The position numbers were made by a program, and so were the translations under genes. Source: Candidatus Methylacidiphilum fumarolicum (GTDB lineage Bacteria > Verrucomicrobiota > Verrucomicrobiia > Methylacidiphilales > Methylacidiphilaceae). From it: DNA of 64,000 nt. Positions 18,733 through 28,028 of this stretch are shown here, piece after piece; positions within the stretch are counted from its first letter, which is position 1; each line of letters opens with the position of its first letter. The stretch spans positions 1,550,001-1,614,000 of the forward strand of contig NZ_OX458932.1 of the NCBI RefSeq assembly GCF_949774925.1. The letters are read 5' to 3'. Under the pieces are notes generated by a model. That model had not been told where the DNA came from and ran no database searches. It saw only the letters and a program-made list of their open reading frames with translations.

Positions 18733-18985
18733 GCTCGAACAGAAAACCAAAGCTGAATCGGATCCAGCAGTCGCTGCAGCTTCCATCCTAGCAAGACTGA
18801 CTTTTGTAGAGGAGTTGGCAAAATTAAGCCAAGTTATTGGCTTGCCATTACCCAAAGGAGCCTCATCAAAAGCAGCACAGCTTGCTAAAGACATATTGTT
18901 GCGTTGTGGTAAAGATACCCTTCGGAAAGTCGCTAAAATACATTTCAAAACCATCCAACAAATTTTCGCTGATTGTGCCCTATAA
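18068..18985 (+). CDS. rnhC: Ribonuclease HIII (intact copy)
   Basis: Cleaves RNA in RNA-DNA hybrids. The 305-residue protein has the N-terminal TBP-like domain (residues about 1-80) that separates HIII from HII, then the RNase H fold. Acidic active-site residues lie in GIDECGKGDLFGPL, GIKDSKRIS, LCDRF and ESDPAVAAASILAR. One change from the truncated copy is visible: Leu for Pro in KKLSLE. Its ATG overlaps the mutY-copy ATG on the other strand. recG follows after 48 bp on the same strand. Confidence 0.93.
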   Translation: MTPSSFTFTLSDKQIEKLKAFLDQKGFEFSTIDHGLFRAKSKGVVVQVYKSGKVLVQGKEALEFSRNVIEPEILQQAAIGYEFLTHPEYFEAHVGIDECGKGDLFGPLVIAAVFVDPQSAKDFTEMGIKDSKRISSIRRLNQLASAIKKKTKYALLSLPPLRYNELYEKKFKNLNLLLAWAHAWVYKKLSLELNDAPRVLCDRFAQPWVLQQSFKRIGADQLLEQKTKAESDPAVAAASILARLTFVEELAKLSQVIGLPLPKGASSKAAQLAKDILLRCGKDTLRKVAKIHFKTIQQIFADCAL

Positions 18986-19033
18986 GATACTGAGAAACAT
19001 TTCTTACTGGGTATTAAAACCCAACTAATAGAG

Positions 19034-21106
19034 ATGAACGAACTTGTAAAGGAAGCCCATATTGGAATAAAACGGGCCAGGCTACTCGAAAAACTTGGGA
19101 TAGTATCTAAAAAAACCCTTCTTCTTTATTTGCCTTTTCGGTATGAGAACCGCAGCGAGCAAAAATCTTTATTTGAGGTGGCTGAAAATGAAACTCTACT
19201 GTTTAAAGGAACAATCACGGTTGTTCAAAAAGGACAACTTAAGGCCAGAGCAACTGTTAAGATCAACCTTCTTTCTTTCAGCAATCAGAGGGAACAACTG
19301 GTTTGTATCTGGTTTTGGAAAACCTTACCACACTACCTTTCCGTGGGCCAAAAACTTGCTGTCTATGGAACAGTGCGGCTATACAAAGGAAAATGGACGA
19401 TGTGGCAGCCGGAAGTCGAGCCGTTCGAAGAAGAAAAGGAGCTTTCCTCTTCCCTTAATTTATTCCGAATTGTCCCCATCTATTCAACGACTTCGGGACT
19501 CTCTCAAAAAGTTTTTCGGCAAATCATGCATGCACAACTCCAGAAAATTAATCTTGAGTCTACTGACCCTTATCCATTGCCTGAGAACCTTAAGCTTCCC
19601 ACTCTTGCCTTTGCCATTAAAAAAGTGCATTTCCCAGACTTTTTTTCTCAAATTCAACAGTGCAGGGATCGGATCGCCTATCATGAATTTTTCGTTGAGC
19701 AGCTTCGCATGGCCTACAGAAAATTAACTAGATCAAAAATCAAAATCCAAAGGCCCACTAAACGACTTTCTCTTTGCTCGACTTTTTTTGCTTCTCTTCC
19801 TTTCGTTCCAACTTCAGCTCAGAAAAAAGCAATCGCAGAAATCGATCACGATCTGGAAGCTTCCACCCCCATGAATAGGCTACTTATGGGTGATGTGGGA
19901 TCGGGCAAAACTCTCGTGGCTGTATACGCTGCCATAAAAACAGTTGAAAGAGGCCAAGACGTTTTATTTATGTCACCTACAAGCGCTCTGGCTAGTCAGC
20001 ACTATTTGACCTTAAAAAATTGGCTAACCTCTTTGCACATTCCCATTTTCTATGTAGGCAAAGAATCAAAGCAAAATGGAGAATTAGCATCTACAAACCA
20101 GAGCCCCTATCCTCTTTTCAAAGGAGAGTCTTCTTCGACTGCTCTTCCAGGTAAAGTGTTCGTTGGGACTCATGCACTACTCTTTCGCTCTTTCGATCCA
20201 CAATCCCTGGGTTTAATCATCATCGATGAGCAGCATAAATTTGGAGTTGCACAGCGCAGCAGCCTTGCCAAAAAAGGGGTCTATCCTGACATATTGACGA
20301 TGACAGCAACTCCTATCCCCAGAACACTGGCCTTATCCCTCTATGGTGATTTAGACTTTTCTATTCTCGATGCCCTTCCTTCCAACCGTGGAAAGATTGT
20401 AACCAAAACTCGCTCTTCAGATGCCCTTCCAAAAATATGGGAATTCATCAAGGATCAGCTACGGCAAGGTGCTCAAGCCTATGTAGTCTATCCTACAATC
20501 CATGAATCGAAGGAATACGTAGGACAGTCCTTGGAAAAAGGGTTTGAAGAACTCAAAAAAGTCTTTGCTGACTTTCCCCTTGGAATGGTCCATGGAGAAA
20601 TGGATCCTTCGGAACGCGAGCCAGTTTTTGAGTCATTTAGAAAGAATAAAATTGCACTGCTAGCAGCCACCTCGATCATCGAAGTGGGCATTGATGTTCC
20701 CAATGCACGAATCATGCTAGTCATGGGAGCCGATCGTTTTGGCCTGGCTCAGCTCCATCAAATACGAGGAAGGATTGGTCGAGGTCCAACTGTTTCCTAT
20801 TGTATTCTTATTGCTGACAATCCAACTCCAGAAAGTAGGAAGAGACTCAAAATTTTAGAACACTCCAGAGACGGATTCGAAATTGCCAAAGAAGATATGA
20901 AGATTCGAGGCATGGGGGAGTTTTTTGGATCCCTTCAAAGTGGAAAAAGCAGTTATCTCACTGCCGATCCCATCGTTCAAGAAAACCTGCTTCTGCTTGC
21001 AAGACAACAAGCTATAAAAATACTTTCGGAAGACCCTGATCTTCTAGTCAATGTCAAACTTCGTAAATATATAAACGAAGAAAATCTCCATCTATTGGAA
21101 ACATAA
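19034..21106 (+). CDS. recG: ATP-dependent DNA helicase RecG
   Basis: Remodels stalled replication forks and Holliday junctions. The protein has 690 residues with an N-terminal wedge/OB domain (about 1-240). Superfamily 2 motifs follow: Walker A MGDVGSGKT, the DEQH box in IIDEQHKFGV, TMTATPIPRTLALSLYGD (motif III), and GADRFGLAQLHQIRGRIGRG (motifs V-VI). The C-terminal TRG-like segment is present (EDMKIRGMGEFFG). It lies directly downstream of rnhC, a DNA-maintenance grouping. Confidence 0.96.
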   Translation: MNELVKEAHIGIKRARLLEKLGIVSKKTLLLYLPFRYENRSEQKSLFEVAENETLLFKGTITVVQKGQLKARATVKINLLSFSNQREQLVCIWFWKTLPHYLSVGQKLAVYGTVRLYKGKWTMWQPEVEPFEEEKELSSSLNLFRIVPIYSTTSGLSQKVFRQIMHAQLQKINLESTDPYPLPENLKLPTLAFAIKKVHFPDFFSQIQQCRDRIAYHEFFVEQLRMAYRKLTRSKIKIQRPTKRLSLCSTFFASLPFVPTSAQKKAIAEIDHDLEASTPMNRLLMGDVGSGKTLVAVYAAIKTVERGQDVLFMSPTSALASQHYLTLKNWLTSLHIPIFYVGKESKQNGELASTNQSPYPLFKGESSSTALPGKVFVGTHALLFRSFDPQSLGLIIIDEQHKFGVAQRSSLAKKGVYPDILTMTATPIPRTLALSLYGDLDFSILDALPSNRGKIVTKTRSSDALPKIWEFIKDQLRQGAQAYVVYPTIHESKEYVGQSLEKGFEELKKVFADFPLGMVHGEMDPSEREPVFESFRKNKIALLAATSIIEVGIDVPNARIMLVMGADRFGLAQLHQIRGRIGRGPTVSYCILIADNPTPESRKRLKILEHSRDGFEIAKEDMKIRGMGEFFGSLQSGKSSYLTADPIVQENLLLLARQQAIKILSEDPDLLVNVKLRKYINEENLHLLET

Positions 21107-21205
21107 AATTCGTTTATCAATGCCCTAATATCTGCTATACCATAAAAAAATTCTCAGTATATATTATTTTGAAGTTATTTACTTTCAGAGAAACCAAGCC
21201 TTATT

Positions 21206-22798
21206 ATGACTTTCATGCCAAAGGAAACAAAAAAGGGAGAATTTCTTCTTACCCTTTCTGGTTTTTTGATTGCAGGGCTTGTTGGTCTATTAATAGGTCT
21301 GTCCGCTTTTTTAATTTTTAAACCTGCTTCTTCGAGCTCCCAAAAATCCGCTCCGCCTACCACCGTTGAAGTTCCAGTGGCTAGAGCTTTACCCGTTCAT
21401 CCGAAAGAAATCGGGGTATTCCGCAATAATCTCCTTGAGACCATTAACGAGGAATACGTTAGGATTATAGGACAAGCCTTACCCGCTGTGGTCAATATTT
21501 TTTCTGCACGGCCTGTCGAAGGTTCTGCGGATTTGGAGGATGGGAATCAAAAAGAGACCAAACAAAAACGAAAAACTTGGAAAAAACCTCCCATGGATGA
21601 AGAAACATCTCTTGGCTCAGGCATTATTCTGAGCGATGATGGGAACATTCTAACCAACGCCCATTTAGTGAAAAACGCCAGAGAAATCCGAGTACAACTT
21701 TTCGATGGTCGTCGCTACGAAGCCAAGCTTTTGGGAATCGATTCTCCAACAGATGTAGCGGTGCTAAAAATATCTGCCCAGCATCTTTCGGTACTCAATT
21801 GGGGGGATTCTGATGCCTTACAAGTTGGAGAGCAAGTTTTTGCTGTGGGCAATCCTTTTGGTCTTACAGGCTCTGTAAGCCGTGGTATCGTCAGTGCCAA
21901 AGGAAGGAACCCTACCCTTTCTTCCACTAGCTACGAAGATTTTATTCAGACGGATGCCGCTATTAACCCAGGCAATTCTGGAGGAGCTTTAATTAATGTC
22001 CGGGGAGAGCTCGTTGGAATTAACACCGCGATCTATTCTGGAAACGGGGGTTCTAATGGCATTGGATTTGCCATTCCAAGTAAGCTTGCAAAGTTCGCCT
22101 ATGCAAGTCTCCTGACCAAAGGAAAAGTGATTCGCGGCTTTCTTGGAGTGGAAACTCAGGAAGTAGATGAAGACTTGCAACAGATTTTTGGTCTTCCTAC
22201 AACCGAAGGAGCATTGATTACGAAAGTTGAGCCTCATTCCCCCGCTTCTAAAGCAGGTCTTCAACGAGGAGATATCATCGTCAAGTACAATGAGATGCCT
22301 GTTAAGGATCCTGCCGAGCTGAGAATTTCTGTCTCTCAATCCCCAGCAGGTAGCAAAATTCCTATCGTTTTTTACCGAGAAGGACAAAAACATCAGATCT
22401 ATGTGGAAATTACCGAACAGCCAGAAAATATTGCCAGTGGCGCTAACGATGAATCTGGAGGCAATCCTTCATGGAAAGTGACGGTTACTGGAGATCTTCA
22501 AAATGTTTTTGGCGGCCTTCATATAGTCGATCTAGATCCAACATTAAGATCGCGTTTATCTCTGAGTCCTAAAGCTACTGGCATTTATCTTGTCGATGTA
22601 GAAGGAGGCTATCCGGCCTTTGATCTACTTTATCCAGGAGATGTTATCGAAGAAATTAGAAGGCCTGGAAGTGCCCCAATTAAGATTCGTTCGGTCGCAG
22701 AATTCCTGCAGCTGATCAATCAGATTCCAGCAACAGAAAGTGTGGCCGTTTTCCTCCAGAGAGGAAATAACCAGATGTTTGTGCTGCTGAAGCCTTAG
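21206..22798 (+). CDS. HtrA/DegP-like periplasmic serine protease
   Basis: Envelope quality-control protease. The N terminus has a membrane anchor (residues about 10-37). The trypsin-like domain carries the triad His in ILTNAHLV, Asp in SPTDVAVLKI and Ser in NPGNSGGALIN. Two PDZ domains follow, at about residues 310-400 and 430-530. The 530 residues are a normal length for a two-PDZ DegP-type protein. A charged linker rich in Lys/Glu sits just before the protease domain. The gene stands between recG and a rhomboid-like gene on the same strand. Confidence 0.93.
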   Translation: MTFMPKETKKGEFLLTLSGFLIAGLVGLLIGLSAFLIFKPASSSSQKSAPPTTVEVPVARALPVHPKEIGVFRNNLLETINEEYVRIIGQALPAVVNIFSARPVEGSADLEDGNQKETKQKRKTWKKPPMDEETSLGSGIILSDDGNILTNAHLVKNAREIRVQLFDGRRYEAKLLGIDSPTDVAVLKISAQHLSVLNWGDSDALQVGEQVFAVGNPFGLTGSVSRGIVSAKGRNPTLSSTSYEDFIQTDAAINPGNSGGALINVRGELVGINTAIYSGNGGSNGIGFAIPSKLAKFAYASLLTKGKVIRGFLGVETQEVDEDLQQIFGLPTTEGALITKVEPHSPASKAGLQRGDIIVKYNEMPVKDPAELRISVSQSPAGSKIPIVFYREGQKHQIYVEITEQPENIASGANDESGGNPSWKVTVTGDLQNVFGGLHIVDLDPTLRSRLSLSPKATGIYLVDVEGGYPAFDLLYPGDVIEEIRRPGSAPIKIRSVAEFLQLINQIPATESVAVFLQRGNNQMFVLLKP

Positions 22799-22886
22799 AA
22801 AAAAAATAGATTGAGAAAAGAAATCCCACTTTACAATTTTGTTTAAAGAGAAAAAGATTGTTTATCATCCAATATTGAGCAAAATT

Positions 22887-23741
22887 ATGAACATGCCGTA
22901 CTGGTCCAACGAACAGAGCGGCGAGCCCCTCTTCTGGGTGAAAAACAGACCGGTGTATGTCACCGGTGTTCTGATCCTTGCTCATTGTGTCTGTTTTATT
23001 ATTGGGGTATTCGCTGCCGCTTTAGATTTTTCTTCTTGGTTTGTGGAACTTTCTTTTAATACGCGCGCTGTACTCCTCCATACCAAGCTCTGGCAACTCT
23101 TAACTTACCCTTGGATCCATACCCCTTCTCTAGCATTCGCCCTTGACATGCTGGTTCTCTACTGGTTTGGCCATGATGTTGAACACATTCTAGGAAGGCT
23201 TAAATATCTGCTTCTTTATTTTTCCCTTATTTTCTTGCCTGCTGTCTTTTCTTTAGGTCTTTCAGCTATTGATCCAACAATCCGTGGAATTATGAATGGG
23301 TCAGATCTCATTCATTTTTCTTTATTCATTGCCTACACCTGTTTATTCCCCTCCTCTGAGCTTTTTCTTGGTATCAAGGCAAAATGGGTAGCCCTTATTT
23401 TCCTGGCTCTTTTTTCGTTGATCGACATCGCGTCTAAGTCTTGGATCCATCTTTTTTGGTGTTGGAGTTCAGTGGCGATTGCCACTTATTCGATTCTTGG
23501 AAGAAAAATCTTTCAGTATCTACCCTCTTTCAAAATAGGAATGGCCAAACGGAAGACCCAAAAGCCGAAGGCCACAGAATCTTCTTCTACCTATAATAAG
23601 AAAAAAACGGAGGAAGATGAAACAATTGATGCCATTCTGGATAAAATTGCTAAAAGCGGTATAGGCAGTTTAACGAAATCCGAACGAGCTGCTTTAGAAC
23701 GAGCTCGTATAGCTTTGTTGAAAAAGGACCAAAAAAAGTAA
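22887..23741 (+). CDS. Rhomboid-like membrane protein lacking the catalytic serine motif
   Basis: A polytopic protein of the rhomboid fold with about six helices, followed by a cytoplasmic tail. The tail (AILDKIAKSGIGSLTKSERA) matches the C-terminal domain of many bacterial rhomboid-like proteins. The active-site GxSG loop is replaced by NGSDLIHFS, and the helix-6 motif lacks the usual Gly spacing, so proteolysis is doubtful. I chose the ATG at 22887 (MNMPYW); an earlier in-frame start at 22839 would add 16 residues of unlikely sequence. Confidence 0.75.
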   Translation: MNMPYWSNEQSGEPLFWVKNRPVYVTGVLILAHCVCFIIGVFAAALDFSSWFVELSFNTRAVLLHTKLWQLLTYPWIHTPSLAFALDMLVLYWFGHDVEHILGRLKYLLLYFSLIFLPAVFSLGLSAIDPTIRGIMNGSDLIHFSLFIAYTCLFPSSELFLGIKAKWVALIFLALFSLIDIASKSWIHLFWCWSSVAIATYSILGRKIFQYLPSFKIGMAKRKTQKPKATESSSTYNKKKTEEDETIDAILDKIAKSGIGSLTKSERAALERARIALLKKDQKK

Positions 23742-23795
23742 GCAGTTGCAAAATAGCTTCCGGGACTCTAGTATAGAAATGGCCCCACCGGATTC

Positions 23796-24899
23796 CTAGA
23801 GGACGTCATTAAATTTCGGCGTACTGACAAGCTTTTCTCCCATTTCGCTCCGGAGCCGAATAGTTTTGTAGTTTAGGTTGTGATATGTCTCTATTTTTCT
23901 TATGGTTCTATTCTTGGCCCTCATTAGAAGGGAAGTCGTAATGGCATACTTATCTGTAAACCGAACGCCAGGAATGCCTGGACAATCAGTAATTGCCGTA
24001 GCACAAAAAATAATGTTGCCTCCCCTGGCTAAATCATCAGTATAAAAAATCTGATTGAGACGGTCTTCCCAACCCTGCTCGATTAAAAATTGTCTTTCGG
24101 TTTCATCTTTTGGCCATACCATAATCTGGATTTCTCCTCCCAGGCATTTGATTGCTGCTGCTGCTAGTACCGCTTCGGGCGCTCCTCCAATCCCAATATA
24201 CACATCGATGCCTCCTGCCGGCAACGAAGGCAACATCGCAGCAGTCACATCCCCATCGCTAATAAGCCGAAGGGCACAACCCATAGACCGTATTTCTTTG
24301 ATTAATCGTTCATGCCTAGGCCTATCCAACACACATACAACCAGATCAGTTAATCTTTTTCTCAGCCCTCTAGCAATGATAGGAAGTAGTTCGTCAACAG
24401 GACTTGTGAGTTTCAGACAATCAACTCCTAAGGACCGGATATAATTTTTGACCTGTGGTCCATAAGCCAATTTCATGACATAAAAACAAGGGATATCCAA
24501 GAGAGCACACTCTACTCCTGGTTCAGGGGAAGCAGCAGCGATAACAGACAGAGAGCTTCCGCTACCTTTTGCAACATTGGTGGTTCCATCAATTGGATCA
24601 ACGGCTATATCATATAAAGGAGCATTTTCAGTCCATCGGCCAAGTTTTTCTCCTTTAAATATACCTGGAGCCTTGTCTTTTATACCTTCGCCAATGACAA
24701 CTTCTCCGCGGATATCCATAAGATCAAACATACCTCGAATAGCATCTGAGGCTGCCGCATCCGCTTTTTCTTTTTCTCCTCGGCCTAACCACCGGTAAAC
24801 AGTTAAAGCAGCTCCTTCAGTTGCTCGTACAAAATCGAACTGAATGATTCTTTCTATATCCGGATAATTTTCTACTTGGTAACGTTCCATGGTTTTCAT
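23796..24899 (-). CDS. glpX: Fructose-1,6-bisphosphatase class II (GlpX)
   Basis: Hydrolyses fructose 1,6-bisphosphate, and often also sedoheptulose 1,7-bisphosphate, in gluconeogenesis and the Calvin cycle. The metal-binding motif DPIDGTTNVAKGSG is present, together with VIGEGIKDKAPG and the GIGGAPEAVLAAAAIKCLGG loop. The 367 residues slightly exceed the usual length. In a CO2-fixing methanotroph this would be a Calvin-cycle enzyme, but nothing in this window proves that. It is convergent with the rhomboid-like gene. Confidence 0.94.
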   Translation of the reverse strand: MKTMERYQVENYPDIERIIQFDFVRATEGAALTVYRWLGRGEKEKADAAASDAIRGMFDLMDIRGEVVIGEGIKDKAPGIFKGEKLGRWTENAPLYDIAVDPIDGTTNVAKGSGSSLSVIAAASPEPGVECALLDIPCFYVMKLAYGPQVKNYIRSLGVDCLKLTSPVDELLPIIARGLRKRLTDLVVCVLDRPRHERLIKEIRSMGCALRLISDGDVTAAMLPSLPAGGIDVYIGIGGAPEAVLAAAAIKCLGGEIQIMVWPKDETERQFLIEQGWEDRLNQIFYTDDLARGGNIIFCATAITDCPGIPGVRFTDKYAITTSLLMRAKNRTIRKIETYHNLNYKTIRLRSEMGEKLVSTPKFNDVL

Positions 24900-25023
24900 A
24901 GCCTAAATAAAGGAGGCTTTCGGGTTTTTTTTCAAAAAGATTAAAAACAATAAATGAAATTTATAAACAATAAAATAATAATAAAAAATATTAAATGGAG
25001 AAAGAAATAAAACAAGATAACAA

Positions 25024-25097
<74 letters not shown>

Positions 25098-25181
25098 CTT
25101 TTTATGAATTTTCCAACAAGAACAATGACTAACAAATCCAATTTATAAACGAAATGTCAATTATAATTTAATGACTCTTTT

Positions 25182-25799
25182 ATGATCAGAAATATGTCAA
25201 CACAACGGATAGCGATATTTGGCGGAAGCTTTGATCCTATCCATCATGGTCATTTGATTAGCGCTATGGATTGCCTTGAACAAATGGCTCTGCAGAAGAT
25301 CATCTTCATGCCTTGCGCTCGTTCTCCATTCAAAAAAACCAATCCTATTGCTTCAGCTCAAGACCGACTAGAAATGATCCGACTTGCAATCAAACCATTC
25401 AAAAACTTTGAACTTTCTTCTTTTGAATTGCAAAGCCCTGCTCCCTCTTATTCTATCCATACGGCAAAGGCATGCCAAAAGCTCTTTCAACAGATCGAGC
25501 TATTCTGGATCATTGGTTCAGATCAAGTCCAAGGACTTCCAAGATGGAAAGAGTTTGCTGAGCTTATCAAAATCGTTAAATTTATAGTAGTTCCAAGGGC
25601 TGGTTTTCCATTCGAAAAAAAGAGTTATCTTAGGATCTTGCCAACAAATAGATATATTGATATATCTTCTAGTGAAATTCGTGAAAGAGTGAAAAAAAAT
25701 CTTCCAGTAATTCATCTTTTGCCAAGTGCGGTTTTTCGTTATATTAAAAAACATTCGATCTATCTACCAAATAAAACCGATAATGAACAAAAGGCTTGA
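25182..25799 (+). CDS. nadD: Nicotinate-nucleotide adenylyltransferase NadD
   Basis: Joins nicotinate mononucleotide and ATP in NAD synthesis. The nucleotidyltransferase motif GGSFDPIHHGH is near residue 14 and the C-terminal ISSSEIRERV motif near residue 165. The 205-residue length is normal. An internal ATG at 25194 (MSTQRIAIFGG) is an equally good start. It is followed by rsfS, a common bacterial pairing. Confidence 0.93.
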   Translation: MIRNMSTQRIAIFGGSFDPIHHGHLISAMDCLEQMALQKIIFMPCARSPFKKTNPIASAQDRLEMIRLAIKPFKNFELSSFELQSPAPSYSIHTAKACQKLFQQIELFWIIGSDQVQGLPRWKEFAELIKIVKFIVVPRAGFPFEKKSYLRILPTNRYIDISSSEIRERVKKNLPVIHLLPSAVFRYIKKHSIYLPNKTDNEQKA

Positions 25800-25864
25800 T
25801 AGATTGTATTGTCTCTATTCTCAGCAATTTCATTTTTCTTTTTGTCATAAAAGAGCATTGTCTC

Positions 25865-26302
25865 ATGAGTCAAAGAAAAGCCATTAGGAAACATAAGGCA
25901 GTTCTAGATATTGTTTTAAATAAAATTGACCCCTTTCCGCCTACCTCTTCTCATACCGCTTTAGAAAGGGACAATTTGAAGCTGGCCCAAAGATGTAAAA
26001 CGATTATTCTGGAAAAAAAAGGACTCGATCCTCTCATTTTAGATTTACGACAGATCTCTTCTTTTGTCGACTTCTTTGTCGTCTGCACAGCAACTTCTGA
26101 ACCCCACTTAAAAGCACTGGCTTTCGAACTGGAGAAAAAAATTCGTGAAGAATTTCATCTTGAACCGATCCATATCGAGGGCTCTTCCAAAAGCCACTGG
26201 ATCATCATCGATTACGGTCCACTCCTCATTCATGTCTTTACTGAAAAAGAAAGAGCCTTTTATGAACTCGAAAAGCTCTGGGGAGATGCTCCCGTGTTAT
26301 AA
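25865..26302 (+). CDS. rsfS: Ribosome silencing factor RsfS
   Basis: Binds ribosomal protein L14 and blocks subunit joining in slow growth. The domain reads LILDLRQISSFVDFFVVCTA, then SEPHLKALAFEL, and ends with WIIIDYGPLLIHVFTEKERAFYELEKLW split over the conserved C-terminal strand and helix. The ATG at 25865 (MSQRKAIRK) fits better than an upstream in-frame start at 25796, whose extra residues are hydrophobic and overlap nadD. The N terminus is longer than in many RsfS by about 40 residues. Confidence 0.92.
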   Translation: MSQRKAIRKHKAVLDIVLNKIDPFPPTSSHTALERDNLKLAQRCKTIILEKKGLDPLILDLRQISSFVDFFVVCTATSEPHLKALAFELEKKIREEFHLEPIHIEGSSKSHWIIIDYGPLLIHVFTEKERAFYELEKLWGDAPVL

Positions 26303-26325
26303 TTTGTTCCTATAAAAAAAAATCT

Positions 26326-27348
26326 GTGCCCTACACCGATCCCCAATACCGTTCTTCTAAAAAATTCCAGACTGCTTTTTTCATTCTCATTCTTTTGCTT
26401 TTCCTCGGTACTATTGGCTACAAGTTCATTGAAAAAATATCGCTTCTTGATTCCATTTACATGACTGTTATTACCTTAAGTACGGTGGGATACAAAGAAG
26501 TGGTCCCCCTTTCTCCTGAGGGAAAAATATTCACCATTTTTCTCATTATTTGCGGAGTTAGTTTGGCTGGCTACTCAGCTTCGAGTGCTTTAGCTTATTT
26601 TTCCTCCGGAGAATGGAAAGAAAATGCCGAGAGAAAACGGAGAACAAAGATGATTCAAAAATTAAGGAACCATTTTATCGTATGTGGGTATGGAAGAACC
26701 GGCAGATATGTCGTTGAAGAGCTTAAATCGGAAGGACAAAGCTATGTGATTATCGATACCGACCCAGAAAAAATTGCTCATTTAACCGCTTCTGAAGAGC
26801 TAGCAATCCTTGGAAGCGGCTCAGACGAGGAAATCTTATGCGAAGCAAAAATAAAGGAGGCTGCCGGACTAGCCGCGACTACTTCTATTGATAAGGAAAA
26901 TATTTTGATTGTATTGACAGCTAGATTTCTCAATCCGTCTTTGCAAATTGTTTCAAGAGCCTCTTCGAAGAACTTTGAAGATAAATTGATAAAAGCGGGA
27001 GCAAACCGAGTACTACTTCCTCAAAAAGTCTCCGCTTGGAGAATTGTGTCGATGCTAGTACGTCCTGAAGTCGCTGACTTTTTTTGCGAAGTTGCTAATG
27101 TGGAAGGCACAGAGCTTGTTGTTGAACAAATCTTGGTGGATAAGCGTTCTTCGCTTATCGGTCAAACTCTTGCTCAGTCTCAAATTCGAAACAATTTGAA
27201 TGTCACCATTCTTGCATGCAAACTGCCCGATGGAACCTGGACCCACTCTGTAGGTGGGAAAACCGTGCTTTGTCCAGGAATGACACTTATTGCCTTGGGA
27301 AGTAGAGAAAACCTTCATAAACTTCTAAAAATAGCAAATCCACAATAA
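26326..27348 (+). CDS. Potassium channel with TrkA-type RCK domains
   Basis: A two-helix K+ channel subunit. Helices lie at residues about 12-32 and 62-85, with the pore loop filter TVGYKE between them. The RCK-N (TrkA-N) Rossmann domain starts at FIVCGYGRTGRYVVEEL, and an RCK-C (TrkA-C) domain occupies roughly residues 255-338. The 340-residue length is typical for MthK/Kch-like channels. The start is a GTG. Ligand gating, for example by Ca2+ or nucleotides, is likely, but the ligand is unknown. Confidence 0.92.
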   Translation: MPYTDPQYRSSKKFQTAFFILILLLFLGTIGYKFIEKISLLDSIYMTVITLSTVGYKEVVPLSPEGKIFTIFLIICGVSLAGYSASSALAYFSSGEWKENAERKRRTKMIQKLRNHFIVCGYGRTGRYVVEELKSEGQSYVIIDTDPEKIAHLTASEELAILGSGSDEEILCEAKIKEAAGLAATTSIDKENILIVLTARFLNPSLQIVSRASSKNFEDKLIKAGANRVLLPQKVSAWRIVSMLVRPEVADFFCEVANVEGTELVVEQILVDKRSSLIGQTLAQSQIRNNLNVTILACKLPDGTWTHSVGGKTVLCPGMTLIALGSRENLHKLLKIANPQ

Positions 27349-27414
27349 CTCCTGAACTAGTAACATGAAGCGTTGACAATCCTCCAGTCTGAAGGCCATA
27401 GACATTTAAGGCAC

Positions 27415-27609
27415 TCAGGCTTGGGATTGAGCTGTTTCTGAGTCTTTTCGGCAAGTTCCTACTGCTGACGAACCGACTGCATCGCTCACTTCATAGAAAA
27501 ACAGGCCAATTCCCATGTCAATACCAACCCTATCACCATTGAGAATAGACTGCTCGACCTCGCACTCGGTCTGGATGGAAACCAAGCACTTACTCAAAGA
27601 CTGATTCAT
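27415..27609 (-). pseudogene. Short TnpB (OrfB) fragment
   Basis: The minus strand reads VSIQTECEVEQSILNGDRVG followed by IDMGIGLFF, which is the beta-strand plus RuvC-I region of an IS605/IS1341-type TnpB (GIDMG). The rest of the gene is missing. It sits alone between the K+ channel and the sugar-nucleotide gene and is a solitary relic. Confidence 0.6.
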
Positions 27610-28028
27610 CTTGTTGAATGCTGCCCAGCTGTTCGCTAACGCTATTACCCAAACCTGGATAGAAAGAAGCAGCTACTAGCCTGCTTCATCTGCTTCTTGT
27701 GCCCAATGATCTTATCTCTAGCTTCGACGAACAAGGCCTCAACCTCTGCAATGCAGGATTAGCTTCCAGAAAAACCCACTCTTTTAAGGAATCAATAGAG
27801 CCTTGCCTTGGTATGTACAAGGCTTGCCGCCAATCCACTCAATTACAATACATTGGAAATTCTTTTACAAATTCTTCATTTTCATAATAATAAAAAAAAT
27901 ATACAAAAATAATTTGCTAAATTTTCTTGTGCTTTTTTCTTTTGAACGGTATCCCCTTCAAAGACTTTTTTTAAACAAAAGAAGATAAAAGGGTAACCTT
28001 AAAGAAGAGCTTTTTTACGAACAAGCCT
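27610..28028. other. A+T-rich intergenic region
   Basis: No gene was recognised. The distal 150 bp are extremely A+T-rich and probably contain the promoter of the following sugar-nucleotide gene. The proximal part may be further decayed tnpB sequence. Confidence 0.4.
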
